Assembly: GCA_037045455.1 (NCBI GenBank)
Contig: JBAOIN010000006.1
Location: 124,001 to 188,000 of the forward strand
Reading direction: 5' to 3'
Origin: JADKAV01 sp037045455
Lineage (GTDB): Bacteria; Actinomycetota; Actinomycetes; S36-B12; UBA10799
DNA length: 64,000 nt
How positions within the stretch are numbered: position 1 is the first letter of the stretch; every line of letters begins with the position of its first letter. The translations under genes and the position numbers were made by a program. Below the pieces are notes generated by a model. The model searched no databases. It saw nothing but the letters and a program-made list of their open reading frames with translations, and had not been told where the DNA came from. This document shows positions 8,477 through 16,862 of this stretch, piece after piece.

Positions 8477-9547
8477 CTATCCGATCCTCGCGAGGTCGCG
8501 AGGGAACTCTGTGAGGATCACGACGCCGTCATCGGTCACCAGCACGGTGTCTTCGATGCGGACCCCGCCCCGGTCGGGCAGGTAGATCCCCGGCTCCACG
8601 GTGAGTGGAACGCCTGCGTCCACGGTATCGGGCGAGCTGGCGCCGAGGAACGGCACCTCGTGGATCTCCAAGCCCACACCGTGCCCCGTCCCGTGGCCGA
8701 AGTACTCGCCGAAGCCCGCCTCCTCGATCACGGCGCGGGCAGCAGCATCGACCGTCGCTCCCGTCACACCGGGGGCCAGCGCCGAGATGCCGGCCGCCTG
8801 TGCGCGCTCGACGACCTCGTGAATCTCGGCCTGCCAGTCTTCGGGTTCCGCGGCCACGATGAACGTGCGCGTGCAGTCCGCGTGGTAGCCATCGAACAGC
8901 GCACCGAAGTCGATCTTGAGCAGGTCACCCACGGCGATGGGACGCTCGGTGGGCTGGTGGTGCGGGATCGCGCTGTGCGGGCCTGCGGCCACGATGCTGT
9001 CGAACGCCCGGTCCGGCGCGCCGTGCAGTCCCATCAGCAGTTCCAGCTCGCGGGCCACCTGGATCTCGGTCTTGCCCAGCAGTGGGGTGGAAACCAGCTC
9101 GGCCAGGGCATCGGCGCTGATCCGGCAGGCCGTTCGCAGGGCGGCCAGTTCGGCGGAATCCTTGACCTTCCGCAAGCCGCTCGCCGCGACCTTCACGGGC
9201 ACAAGTTCCACGCCGGGCACGTCGTCGCCAGCCCGCCGCCAGGCGGCCACGGTCAGCAATGCGGCGTCGAACCCGACGTGGCTCACTCCCCGTTCCCGCA
9301 CCCAGCCGAGCAGATCCGCGACGAGTCGCCGAGTGATGACCAGATCGACACCGGGTGCTTCGGAGGCGGCCTGCGTCCTGTAACGGCCGTCCGTGGCCAG
9401 GGCTGCGGAGTCACCAGTGACGAGCAGGGCACCGTTGGAGCCGGAGAACCCGCAGAAGTACCGCACATCCGCCAGGTCAGTCACGAGGAAGGCGCGGCAG
9501 CGCGCCGCAGCCATCAGTTCCCGCAACCGATCCAGGCGTGCGTTCAT
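8477..9547 (-). CDS. pepQ: Xaa-Pro aminopeptidase / PepQ-type M24 metallopeptidase
   Basis: 356 residues with a creatinase N-terminal domain (~1-125) and an M24 pita-bread catalytic domain. Visible metal ligands are the Asp residues of IDFGALFDGYHADCTRT, the His of GHGTGHGVGLEIHE, and the Glu residues in TVEPGIYLP and GVRIEDTVLV. The enzyme removes N-terminal residues preceding proline. It lies 10 bases before efp and overlaps aroQ by four bases, so it belongs to the same transcript. Confidence 0.92.
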   Translation of the reverse strand: MNARLDRLRELMAAARCRAFLVTDLADVRYFCGFSGSNGALLVTGDSAALATDGRYRTQAASEAPGVDLVITRRLVADLLGWVRERGVSHVGFDAALLTVAAWRRAGDDVPGVELVPVKVAASGLRKVKDSAELAALRTACRISADALAELVSTPLLGKTEIQVARELELLMGLHGAPDRAFDSIVAAGPHSAIPHHQPTERPIAVGDLLKIDFGALFDGYHADCTRTFIVAAEPEDWQAEIHEVVERAQAAGISALAPGVTGATVDAAARAVIEEAGFGEYFGHGTGHGVGLEIHEVPFLGASSPDTVDAGVPLTVEPGIYLPDRGGVRIEDTVLVTDDGVVILTEFPRDLARIG

Positions 9548-9972
9548 GCCTGCGCCAGCAGCGCGTCCAGGGCCAACAGGTAGCCGGTCACGCCGAACCC
9601 GGCGATCGTGCCGGTGGCCACCCCGGCGATCACCGAAGTGTGCCGGAACTCCTCGCGCGCTGCGGGATTGGACAGGTGGACCTCGATCAGCGGCGCCCGC
9701 AGCTGCGCGGCGGCATCGCGCACGCCGTAGCTGTAGTGCGTGAAGGCGGCCGGGTTCAGCACAACCGGCATCGCGGCATCCGCCGCCTCGTGCAGCCAGC
9801 CGATGAGTTCCGCCTCGCTGTCGGTCTGCCGCACATCCGCCTCGATGCCGCGACTCGCGCCGTACTCGGCGACCATCTGCCGCAACTGCGGCCAGGTGGT
9901 GGTCCCGTAGACGTCAGGCTCGCGGGTACCCAGGCGGGACAGGTTCGGCCCGTTGAGGACCAGCACCTTCAC
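9544..9972 (-). CDS. aroQ: 3-dehydroquinate dehydratase, type II
   Basis: 142 residues. Shikimate pathway step 3, dehydroquinate to dehydroshikimate. Type II hallmarks are LNGPNLSRLGTREPDVYG with the catalytic-loop Arg and Tyr, NPAAFTHYSYGVRDA with the catalytic His, and EVHLSNPAAREEFRH. The start overlaps the aroB stop by four bases (ATGA). Confidence 0.95.
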   Translation of the reverse strand: MKVLVLNGPNLSRLGTREPDVYGTTTWPQLRQMVAEYGASRGIEADVRQTDSEAELIGWLHEAADAAMPVVLNPAAFTHYSYGVRDAAAQLRAPLIEVHLSNPAAREEFRHTSVIAGVATGTIAGFGVTGYLLALDALLAQA

Positions 9973-11036
9973 GAGTGCACCTGCGCGTAGGCAGCCGCGA
10001 CCAGCGCGGGGTCGGGGCCGACGAGGATCTCCGGATGCGCCACAGCCGACAGTATGACGAATCGCAGCGTGTCACCGCGGGTCTTCTTGTCCCGGCGCAT
10101 TGCATCCAGCAGCGGCGGGAAGCCCCCGTCGTAGGAGATCGGCAGCCCGACCGAGGCGAGTACCTCGCGGTGCAGGTCCACGACGTCGTCAGAAAGCCGG
10201 CCCGCCAACCGGGCGAGTTCGGCAACGTAGACCATTCCCACCGCGATGGCCGGGCCGTGCCGCCAGCGATACCGCTCGTTGAGTTCGATGGCATGGCCCA
10301 TGGTGTGGCCGTAGTTCAGGACCTCGCGGCCCAGCGTTGCGTTGAGCGATTCCCGCAGGTCACCTGCCACTACGTCGGCCTTGACCTGGACGGATCGCCG
10401 GATCACATCCTCCAGGGCGGGCGACGCCGGATCGAGGATCGCTTGCGGGTCCTGCTCTACCCGGTGCAGGATCACGGGGTCGGCGATGAAGCCGCACTTG
10501 ATGACCTCGGCCATGCCCGAGATCATCTCGGCACGGGGCAGTTCGTCCAGCGTGTCGAGGTCGCAGATCACGGCCGCGGGTTCGTGGAAACTGCCCACCA
10601 GATTCTTGCCGGCAGCAGTGTTGATCCCCGTCTTTCCACCGACCGCCGCGTCGACCATGGCCAGCAGGGTGGTCGGCACCTGCACAATCGGCACCCCGCG
10701 CAGCCAGGTCGCCGCCACAAAGCCGGCCAAGTCCGTGGTGCTGCCTCCGCCGACCGCGACGATCGCATCCGAGCGCGTGAAACCGTTCTCGCCCAGCACT
10801 GACCAGCAGTAGTTGAGGACGTCGACGCTCTTGGCGTCTTCAGCATCGGGGATCTCGATCGAGATGGCGTTGGGCAGATCCGCGCGGATCTGCTCGCCGG
10901 TTGCACGGAGTGCCCGGGGGTGGATGACGGCAACCCTGGTCGCCGACTCCGGGACACTGCTGGCGAGTGTGTCGAACAGGCCATGACCTATGTGCACCAG
11001 GTAGGGCGAGCCGGTCGGTACCTCGATCGCCGTCAT
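9969..11036 (-). CDS. aroB: 3-dehydroquinate synthase
   Basis: 355 residues; NAD- and metal-dependent cyclisation of DAHP to 3-dehydroquinate. Visible motifs are VAVGGGSTTDLAGFVAATWLRGV (NAD binding), PTTLLAMVDAAVGGKTGIN, LNYGHTMGHAIE (metal His) and RWRHGPAIAVGMVYVAEL. I start at the ATG at 11036 because it overlaps the aroK stop (ATGA); an in-frame start at 11048 would intrude further into aroK. Confidence 0.95.
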   Translation of the reverse strand: MTAIEVPTGSPYLVHIGHGLFDTLASSVPESATRVAVIHPRALRATGEQIRADLPNAISIEIPDAEDAKSVDVLNYCWSVLGENGFTRSDAIVAVGGGSTTDLAGFVAATWLRGVPIVQVPTTLLAMVDAAVGGKTGINTAAGKNLVGSFHEPAAVICDLDTLDELPRAEMISGMAEVIKCGFIADPVILHRVEQDPQAILDPASPALEDVIRRSVQVKADVVAGDLRESLNATLGREVLNYGHTMGHAIELNERYRWRHGPAIAVGMVYVAELARLAGRLSDDVVDLHREVLASVGLPISYDGGFPPLLDAMRRDKKTRGDTLRFVILSAVAHPEILVGPDPALVAAAYAQVHS

Positions 11037-11518
11037 CGTGTCTCCCACTTCTCGATCTCGTCGACCACTTCCGGCGGGGTGCGGCCGTCGGTCAGGACGC
11101 GCAGATCAGCCACTGACTCGTACACCGCCGCCCGCTCCTGCAGCATCTGGTGCAGTTGCGCCCGCACGTTACCCATGGACATCGGACGCATGCCGGAGAG
11201 GCCGGTGCGCCGGGCCGCTTCGGCGAGACCAATCTCCAGCCACACCACGGGCACGTCGCGTAATGCTTGCAGAACAGGGGCGGTGGTGGCGCCACTGCCG
11301 ACCGCGACAACTGCATCGGTTTCGGCGAGCGCCGCGAGCACGAGCGCCTCCTCGGCCTGCCGGAACGCAGGTTCGTCCTCGATGATCGCCTCGGACACCG
11401 GCGAACCGTAGTCGATGTCTGTGTCGCGAATCGGGCATTGCCAGCGCTGGGCAAGTTCTGCGGCAACGCTGGACTTGCCTGAACCCGGGGCGCCGACCAG
11501 CGCCAACCGGGCTCTCAC
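11033..11518 (-). CDS. aroK: Shikimate kinase
   Basis: 161 residues with a GTG start that overlaps the aroC stop. Walker A is GAPGSGKSSVA; the shikimate-binding Asp follows in IRDTDIDYG; GSGATT (residues ~77-82) occupies the place of the usual GGG segment; the lid Arg region is ARRTGLSGMRPM. It phosphorylates shikimate at the 3-hydroxyl using ATP. It lies between aroC and aroB in the conserved order. Confidence 0.93.
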   Translation of the reverse strand: MRARLALVGAPGSGKSSVAAELAQRWQCPIRDTDIDYGSPVSEAIIEDEPAFRQAEEALVLAALAETDAVVAVGSGATTAPVLQALRDVPVVWLEIGLAEAARRTGLSGMRPMSMGNVRAQLHQMLQERAAVYESVADLRVLTDGRTPPEVVDEIEKWETR

Positions 11519-12702
11519 GCCGGTTCCGGCTCGTCCGACAGGCTCTGCAGGTACGCGTCGAGGTTACGGCTGACCTCGGTGAGGCTGTCGCCGCCGGTCT
11601 TCTCCAGCAGGGCATCGGCGAGTACCAGGGCGACCATCGCCTCGGCGATCACCCCGGCCGCCGGGACTGCACAGGCATCGCTGCGCTGGTTGATCGCAGT
11701 CGCCGCCTCTCCGGTGGCCGTGTCGATGGTGCGCAGCGCGCGCGGCACGGTGCTGATGGGCTTCATCGCCGCGCGCACCCGCAACGGCTGACCGGTGGAC
11801 ATGCCGCCCTCGGTCCCGCCGCTGTGCGCCGTTTCCCGCACGATCCGGCCGGCGATCTTGAAGATCTCGTCTTGCGCCTTGGACCCGCGCATGGCAGCCA
11901 AGTCGAAGCCATCACCGACCTCCACGCCTTTGATCGCCTGGATGCCCATGAGCGCCGCGGCCAGCCGCGCGTCGAGCCGGCGGTCGGAGTGCACGTAACT
12001 GCCCAAGCCGGGCGGCACGCCTTCGGCGATCACCTCGATCACACCGCCCAGGGTGTCGGCATCGGCTTTGGCAGCGTCGATCTCCGCGACCATCGCCTCG
12101 CCGATCTCGGGCACGGCGCAGCGGACCGGATCGGCGTCGATGGCGGCCAGATCGGCATAAGTGGGCGGCGGGGCATCGCTGGCCACTGCACCCACCCGCA
12201 CCACGTGGCTGAACACGTGTACTCCGGCTGCCTGTTCCAGCAGTGCCTTTGCTATCGCACCCAGGGCGACGCGGGCGGCGGTCTCCCGGGCACTGGCGCG
12301 CTCCAGAACCGGTCGTGCGTCATCAAAGGCGTACTTCTGCATCCCCACCAGGTCCGCATGACCGGGCCGGGGACGAGTCAACGGTGCGTTGCGCGCGAGC
12401 TTGGCGAGGACCGCAGCGTCGACGGGGTCCGGCGACATCACCTGTTCCCACCTCGGCCACTCGGAGTTGCCGATCTGCACTGCGATGGGGCCGCCCTGGG
12501 TCTGGCCGTGCCGGATCCCGCCGAGCAACGACACGACGTCTGCCTCGAACTTCTGCCGCGCTCCGCGGCCATACCCCAGGCGCCTGCGAGCAAGCGCGGC
12601 GCCGACATCGGCTGTGGTGACAGCGACCCCGGCGGGCATTCCCTCCAGGACTGCGGTCAACACCGGGCCGTGGGACTCCCCGGCCGTGATCCACCTGAGC
12701 AT
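11515..12702 (-). CDS. aroC: Chorismate synthase
   Basis: 395 residues, the FMN-dependent last step of the shikimate pathway. Signature stretches are MLRWITAGESHGPVLTAVLEGMPAG at the N-terminus, RARETAARVA-like SARETAARVALGAIAK, and RSDACAVPAAGVIAEAMVALVLADALLEK near the C-terminus. The start is set at MLRWITAGES, the canonical N-terminus; the in-frame codon at 12729 adds nine non-family residues. First gene of the aroCKBQ-pepQ-efp-nusB run and the immediate neighbour of the pilus genes. Confidence 0.96.
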   Translation of the reverse strand: MLRWITAGESHGPVLTAVLEGMPAGVAVTTADVGAALARRRLGYGRGARQKFEADVVSLLGGIRHGQTQGGPIAVQIGNSEWPRWEQVMSPDPVDAAVLAKLARNAPLTRPRPGHADLVGMQKYAFDDARPVLERASARETAARVALGAIAKALLEQAAGVHVFSHVVRVGAVASDAPPPTYADLAAIDADPVRCAVPEIGEAMVAEIDAAKADADTLGGVIEVIAEGVPPGLGSYVHSDRRLDARLAAALMGIQAIKGVEVGDGFDLAAMRGSKAQDEIFKIAGRIVRETAHSGGTEGGMSTGQPLRVRAAMKPISTVPRALRTIDTATGEAATAINQRSDACAVPAAGVIAEAMVALVLADALLEKTGGDSLTEVSRNLDAYLQSLSDEPEPA

Positions 12703-12725
12703 GTGCCAATCGTGGCACGCCCGGC

Positions 12726-13442
12726 TCACAAGTCGGCCGTTTCCCCCTCACACACCGTGACTCGGACCTGCTTACTGGCCAGGGCCAGCCAGGCGCAGCC
12801 ACTGCCGAGTGGGCTCACGTAGGTCACTCCGGCAGCGTCGGGGACGGACAGGTACAGCGTCTCCTTCTGACCGTTCACGCGGGCTTCCAGCGAGTCGGCC
12901 GCGACCGAGACCACCTTGACCTGGGCGCTGCCCTCCGGGACCGCATCGGCATCGTCCACGGGCTGCGGTGCGACGGGCTTGGGCGTGGCCTTCTTGCCAC
13001 GGTCGGACTTGTCGTTGGACTTGCCGTTGGACTTGCCGTTGGAACCACTGTTACCGGGGTCCGCGAAGGTGCCCTTCGACGACGATCCGCCGGTGGTTCC
13101 CGAAGGGTTGGTGTCAGACGATCCGCTACTGGAGGTGCTCTTGTCGGCCTTCGACGCGCTGTCCGTGGTGCTGTCGGCCGACTCCGAAGGCTGGGCCAGC
13201 GGTTCGAATGGGTTGATCTGGCTGCCGCCAGAGGACGGTTCGAAATTGCCTTCCGCCTGGGTCTGATCGATCTCCGCTTCCGGCGTCGCGGCAGCACTGG
13301 GGGTCGCCTGCGGCACGGGAGCGGCTTCGGGTTCGCTGGAACCACCGCTGAACAGCATGTAGAGGAAGACGAGCAGGGCAGCTCCCACAGCCACGGTGAG
13401 CATGACGACCGCCCGCTTGTTCTCCTGCACGAAGCTCCCCAT
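12726..13442 (-). CDS. Membrane-anchored protein in the PilP position of the pilus cluster (function unknown)
   Basis: 238 residues. One transmembrane helix (~residues 13-32), then ~130 residues of low-complexity Ser/Gly/Pro/Lys-rich sequence including repeated GKSNGKSNDKS, then a ~65-residue C-terminal domain of alternating hydrophobic residues (AQVKVVSVAADSLEARVNGQ, then two Cys in SGCAWLALASKQVRVTVCEG). The start ATG is one base past the pilO stop with GGGAGGTGG upstream. Position after pilM-pilN-pilO is where pilP stands in diderm clusters, but a PilP role as link to a secretin makes no sense in a monoderm. I infer a pilus platform accessory; sequence similarity to PilP is not evident. 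Confidence 0.6.
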   Translation of the reverse strand: MGSFVQENKRAVVMLTVAVGAALLVFLYMLFSGGSSEPEAAPVPQATPSAAATPEAEIDQTQAEGNFEPSSGGSQINPFEPLAQPSESADSTTDSASKADKSTSSSGSSDTNPSGTTGGSSSKGTFADPGNSGSNGKSNGKSNDKSDRGKKATPKPVAPQPVDDADAVPEGSAQVKVVSVAADSLEARVNGQKETLYLSVPDAAGVTYVSPLGSGCAWLALASKQVRVTVCEGETADL

Positions 13443-13443
13443 G

Positions 13444-14133
13444 TCAGCCACCTCCCACACTGGCCGGTAGTTGCACGTCTTTGCTGTTCAGCACGAAGAC
13501 CCGGGCGCTCATCGTGAACAGCAGCGGCTGCTTCGAGGTGTCATCCGAACGGGTGACGTCCAGGGTCGTGACCAGGAATGCCCGCTGCTGGTGTTCCAGT
13601 CGGCTGATCAGGCGCCTGATCGACGCATAGTCACCCTGGCCGCTCAGCGACAGCGGGACGAAGGCCAGGCCGGCGTTTTTGGGTGCGATCCCCTGGCCGA
13701 GATCGCTGGGCGTGGGTTCTGGAGCCTGGGTCGCGTCCGCGGTCGGACTGGCGGAGTCAGTGGCCGCCGGTGTCGGCTCCGGCACGGAGAACAGCGTGAT
13801 CTGGCCCGGCTGCAGGGAGTCGAGTTCGACACCCTCGGCCCGCGCCTCGGCCTGAATCGTGCGCATCAGTACAGGCACGTTCACGTCCTTGGGGATCTTG
13901 GCGCGCAGCCGCATAAGGGCATCGATCTGATCCTGCAGATCCTTCTGCTGCTCGGCGAGCTGCGCTGTCTGCGCCCGGACCCGATCAGTTTGCTCCTGCG
14001 TGGTGACGGTGTCGGCCTCGGCCTGGGCAACGTTGCCGAAGACCGGCCGCAGCATCAGCGCCCAGCCCGCATAGGCGGCCAACAGCACGATGATCAGGCC
14101 ACCGATCTGCCAGGTGCGGGGGTTGGTCTTCAT
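13444..14133 (-). CDS. pilO: Type IV pilus inner-membrane platform protein PilO
   Basis: 229 residues: short cytoplasmic tail, one transmembrane helix (~residues 10-29), a coiled coil (~35-78, TTQEQTDRVRAQTAQLAEQQKDLQDQIDAL) and a ferredoxin-like domain interrupted by a Thr/Pro/Ala-rich insert (~118-148). KIPKDVNVPVLMRTIQAEA is typical of the PilO family. It pairs with PilN in the platform under the pilus. Start overlaps the pilN stop (ATGA). Confidence 0.85.
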   Translation of the reverse strand: MKTNPRTWQIGGLIIVLLAAYAGWALMLRPVFGNVAQAEADTVTTQEQTDRVRAQTAQLAEQQKDLQDQIDALMRLRAKIPKDVNVPVLMRTIQAEARAEGVELDSLQPGQITLFSVPEPTPAATDSASPTADATQAPEPTPSDLGQGIAPKNAGLAFVPLSLSGQGDYASIRRLISRLEHQQRAFLVTTLDVTRSDDTSKQPLLFTMSARVFVLNSKDVQLPASVGGG

Positions 14134-14840
14134 GTCGTCTCCTCCACGAACCGCCCGGACAGCGTCTGGTCGGTCAGTTCGGCCGAGGACGTGAACGTGT
14201 AGGTGCCGGTCGTGGTGTCCCGCGACACCTCGGTCAGGATGACGTTCTGGTAGTCGGGCTGCGCGCGCAGGGCGGCGATCCAGGCGGACACGTCATTGAA
14301 GCTGACGGCCTCGCCCGCGAACGTGACGGTCGCAATGGGTAGGTCCTCCTGGGAGACAGAGGTGGATGACACCTGGGTGTCCTCGGATTCCCCGGTCACC
14401 AGCGACATGCTCTGCAGCGAGACGTGCGGCGGGACGATCGCACTGAGATCGGTCACCAGCCGCGCGACCTGCACTTCGTTACCCATGGCCAACGCCAACT
14501 CCGAGCGGGCGGCCCGAACAGCGGAGTAGACCGCGGGAACGTCTTTGTACTGCGCGCGCGCCTGCTCGGCATCCCGCAGTTCCGCCTGTGCCACGGCCAG
14601 GTTGTTCTGAGCGGTGCTCAACTGCATCTGCGCCAGCCCGTAGAAGACACCCAGCACCATCAGCACGATCAACAGCGCCAACCCTGTGCGGCGACGGGCG
14701 GTGGCGACTGCCCGGCGCCGGCGCACGATCGGCGGGATCAGCGACGGGGTGGGGAAAGTGCTCTCCATGAACAGCACGTCCAGACCGGGCTCCTCAGGAA
14801 CGGGACCCTGGTCGACATGCTCGGCGGCCTGCGCGCTCAT
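14130..14840 (-). CDS. pilN: Type IV pilus platform protein PilN
   Basis: 236 residues. An N-terminal cytoplasmic segment of ~50 residues contains FPTPSLIPPIVRRRRAV, which matches the place of the conserved PilM-binding motif of PilN (usually INLLP). One transmembrane helix (~58-78), a coiled coil (~80-105) and a ferredoxin-like C-terminal domain follow (ATVTFAGEAVSFNDVSAWI). ATG at 14840 overlaps the pilM stop and so fixes the start. Confidence 0.85.
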   Translation of the reverse strand: MSAQAAEHVDQGPVPEEPGLDVLFMESTFPTPSLIPPIVRRRRAVATARRRTGLALLIVLMVLGVFYGLAQMQLSTAQNNLAVAQAELRDAEQARAQYKDVPAVYSAVRAARSELALAMGNEVQVARLVTDLSAIVPPHVSLQSMSLVTGESEDTQVSSTSVSQEDLPIATVTFAGEAVSFNDVSAWIAALRAQPDYQNVILTEVSRDTTTGTYTFTSSAELTDQTLSGRFVEETT

Positions 14841-15883
14841 GCTGCCGCCCCCAGTGCCAATCCGACCGCCGAGGTGGCCGAGGTGCTCGAGGCCAGTTCG
14901 CGACCCCGCACGCTCAGAGCCTTCGCGGGGTTCAGGAACTGGCCTGTCACGCTGGTCACGGGAACCCGCAGAACGCCGGAAAGAATCTGTGGAAGGCCCA
15001 GAGTGCTTGCCCCTCCGCCCACGACGTAGGCGCGAACGGTGCGGTGTCCGTCGCCAGTCGTGTAGAAGTCCACGGAGGTGCGGATGTCCGTGACGAGTTC
15101 GGCGACTGCCGCCCGCAGAGCCGTCTCGGTGAGTGCACGATCGGCCGGCGACATCTGCTCCCACATCTGCCACAGGCCGCACTTCCAGGTTTCCGCATCG
15201 GCCTCGCTGATCTGGAGATGCTCGGCCAGGCCGGAGGTGATGTCGCGGCCGCCGCGGCTGAGGATTCGGACGAATCGGGGCTGGCCGCCCTCGTGGATGC
15301 TGACACTGGTCATCGCATGCCCGACGTCAATCACGGCTTCCGGTCCAGGTGCCAGCGAGTCACCGACCGCGGCCAACGTGGCCAGCGGGGTGAGCGTCAC
15401 GTCGACGACCTGCAGGCCGCCGGCTTCGACCGCGTCCACCAGTTCCAGCACACCGGCCTCCGGCGCAGCCACGAGCAGGCCGAGAATCGTCTTGAGGCCT
15501 TGGCTGTCACCCCTCTGCTCATAGGGCATGAAGTCCAGAACGCATTCCTCGGCGGGCATCGGCAGCATGTCAGCCGCCAGCAATGGCAGCGCTGAGCGGA
15601 ACTCCTTCTTCGGCACCCACGGCAGCTCCACCTCGCGGGCCACAGTGCGCTGGCTGACCAAGCCGAGCCGAACGCGCTTGTTGCCTGGTTTGGCCTGCCG
15701 CACGGCCTCCTTGACGGCGGCGGTGACGACAGCGCCATCGACGAGCTCGCCGTCGGACATGGCCCCTGGGGGTAGAGCAATCGCGGCGAGGTGCTCAAGG
15801 GTGCCGCCGGCGCGGCCGCGACTGATCGCCGCGACCCGCACGGCCGAGGTCCCTACCTCTAGCCCTACGGACGTCCTGCCCAC
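14837..15883 (-). CDS. pilM: Type IV pilus actin-like ATPase PilM
   Basis: 348 residues with the actin-like (FtsA-type) fold: phosphate-1 motif VGLEVGTSAVRVAAIS at the N-terminus, phosphate-2-like VIDVGHAMTSVSIHEGG, adenosine motif YVVGGGASTLGLPQIL and the PilM-specific ELPWVPKKEFRSALPLLAADMLPMPAEE. It binds the PilN tail in the cytoplasm and helps couple motor ATPases to the platform. It begins the pilM-N-O run; 100 bases separate it from the prepilin peptidase upstream. Confidence 0.9.
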   Translation of the reverse strand: MGRTSVGLEVGTSAVRVAAISRGRAGGTLEHLAAIALPPGAMSDGELVDGAVVTAAVKEAVRQAKPGNKRVRLGLVSQRTVAREVELPWVPKKEFRSALPLLAADMLPMPAEECVLDFMPYEQRGDSQGLKTILGLLVAAPEAGVLELVDAVEAGGLQVVDVTLTPLATLAAVGDSLAPGPEAVIDVGHAMTSVSIHEGGQPRFVRILSRGGRDITSGLAEHLQISEADAETWKCGLWQMWEQMSPADRALTETALRAAVAELVTDIRTSVDFYTTGDGHRTVRAYVVGGGASTLGLPQILSGVLRVPVTSVTGQFLNPAKALSVRGRELASSTSATSAVGLALGAAA

Positions 15884-15983
15884 GACAGCCTCCTAATGCT
15901 GCTATGTCGTTGGCATCGACAAGGTCGTTCTCGGGCTTGAGGCCCCAACCCCCTACCGGAGCAAACTCGTTGAACCGCGTCAG

Positions 15984-16751
15984 CTACAGCAGCTGGCCGT
16001 ACCAGTCCGCGATGGGTTGCGCGACCGCCAGCGCCAGCACCGTGGCGGCAATCATGAACGGCCCGAACGGCAGCGCGCTCTTGCGTCCCGCTTTGCCGGC
16101 CACCATGGCCGCCACACCCACGATCGCGCCCAGTACGAATGCCCCGAAGCCACCCACGACCACGTAGGACCAGCCGTACCAGCCCAGCACCGTGCCCAGC
16201 GACAGCGCCAGTTTGACGTCCCCCCAGCCCATTCCGGCTGGGACCAGCGTCGCCAACAGGGCATAGGCGGCCGCCAAGGCCAGGCCCCCGAGCAGCGCCT
16301 GTCCGAAGCGAAGCCACTCCCCCTGCACTGCGGCCGTGACGGCGAAGCCGGCTACGACCACGGCATAGGTCGACAGCGTCAGGACGTTGGGCAGCCGTTT
16401 GTGATCCAGATCGATGAGGGCCAAGGCGATGCAGGCAGCGGTGAACCACAGCGCGAACGGCAGCAGCACTGACCATCCGACAAACGCCCCCGTGGCGGCG
16501 AATGCCAGGCCGGTGCCCAGTTCCACCAACGGGTACCGCACGGAGATGGGTGCGGCACAGTCCCGGCACTTCCCACGAAGCAGCAGCCACGAAACGACTG
16601 GGATGTTGTCGTAGGCACGGATCGGGTGGCCGCACGATGGGCAGTGCGACGGTGGCTGCGCCAGCGATTCACCCCGCGGCAGCCGCCAGATGACGACATT
16701 GAGGAACGACCCGATCAGCAGGCCGAACAAGCCCGACAGCAGCGCCACCAC
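15984..16751 (-). CDS. pilD: Prepilin peptidase / N-methyltransferase (type IV leader peptidase)
   Basis: 255 residues with about eight hydrophobic segments. It has the N-terminal A24 N domain with the zinc-type cysteine pairs CPSCGHP and CRDC, and the A24 catalytic aspartates in ALIDLDHKRLPN and GMGWGDVKLAL. It cleaves the type III leader after Gly and methylates the new N-terminus of prepilins, here most likely the products at 16.9-21.5 kb. A lone homologue adjacent to aroE is known in mycobacteria, so this gene is an old resident of the locus. Confidence 0.93.
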   Translation of the reverse strand: MVALLSGLFGLLIGSFLNVVIWRLPRGESLAQPPSHCPSCGHPIRAYDNIPVVSWLLLRGKCRDCAAPISVRYPLVELGTGLAFAATGAFVGWSVLLPFALWFTAACIALALIDLDHKRLPNVLTLSTYAVVVAGFAVTAAVQGEWLRFGQALLGGLALAAAYALLATLVPAGMGWGDVKLALSLGTVLGWYGWSYVVVGGFGAFVLGAIVGVAAMVAGKAGRKSALPFGPFMIAATVLALAVAQPIADWYGQLL

Positions 16752-16862
16752 GGGCGTCAGCCTAGCCAGCTGAGAACGGTCAGCGGAGGATGCTGTGGAT
16801 GCCGGGGAGTTCTGGTCATCGAGCTGCCACGCAATGGTCCCTGGATGACCGAAATCCGCGAC

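Noticed and set aside
16752..16862. Possible small gene between pilD and the PilX-like gene
   Set aside because: Only 111 bases, with no ribosome binding site and no open frame of note.
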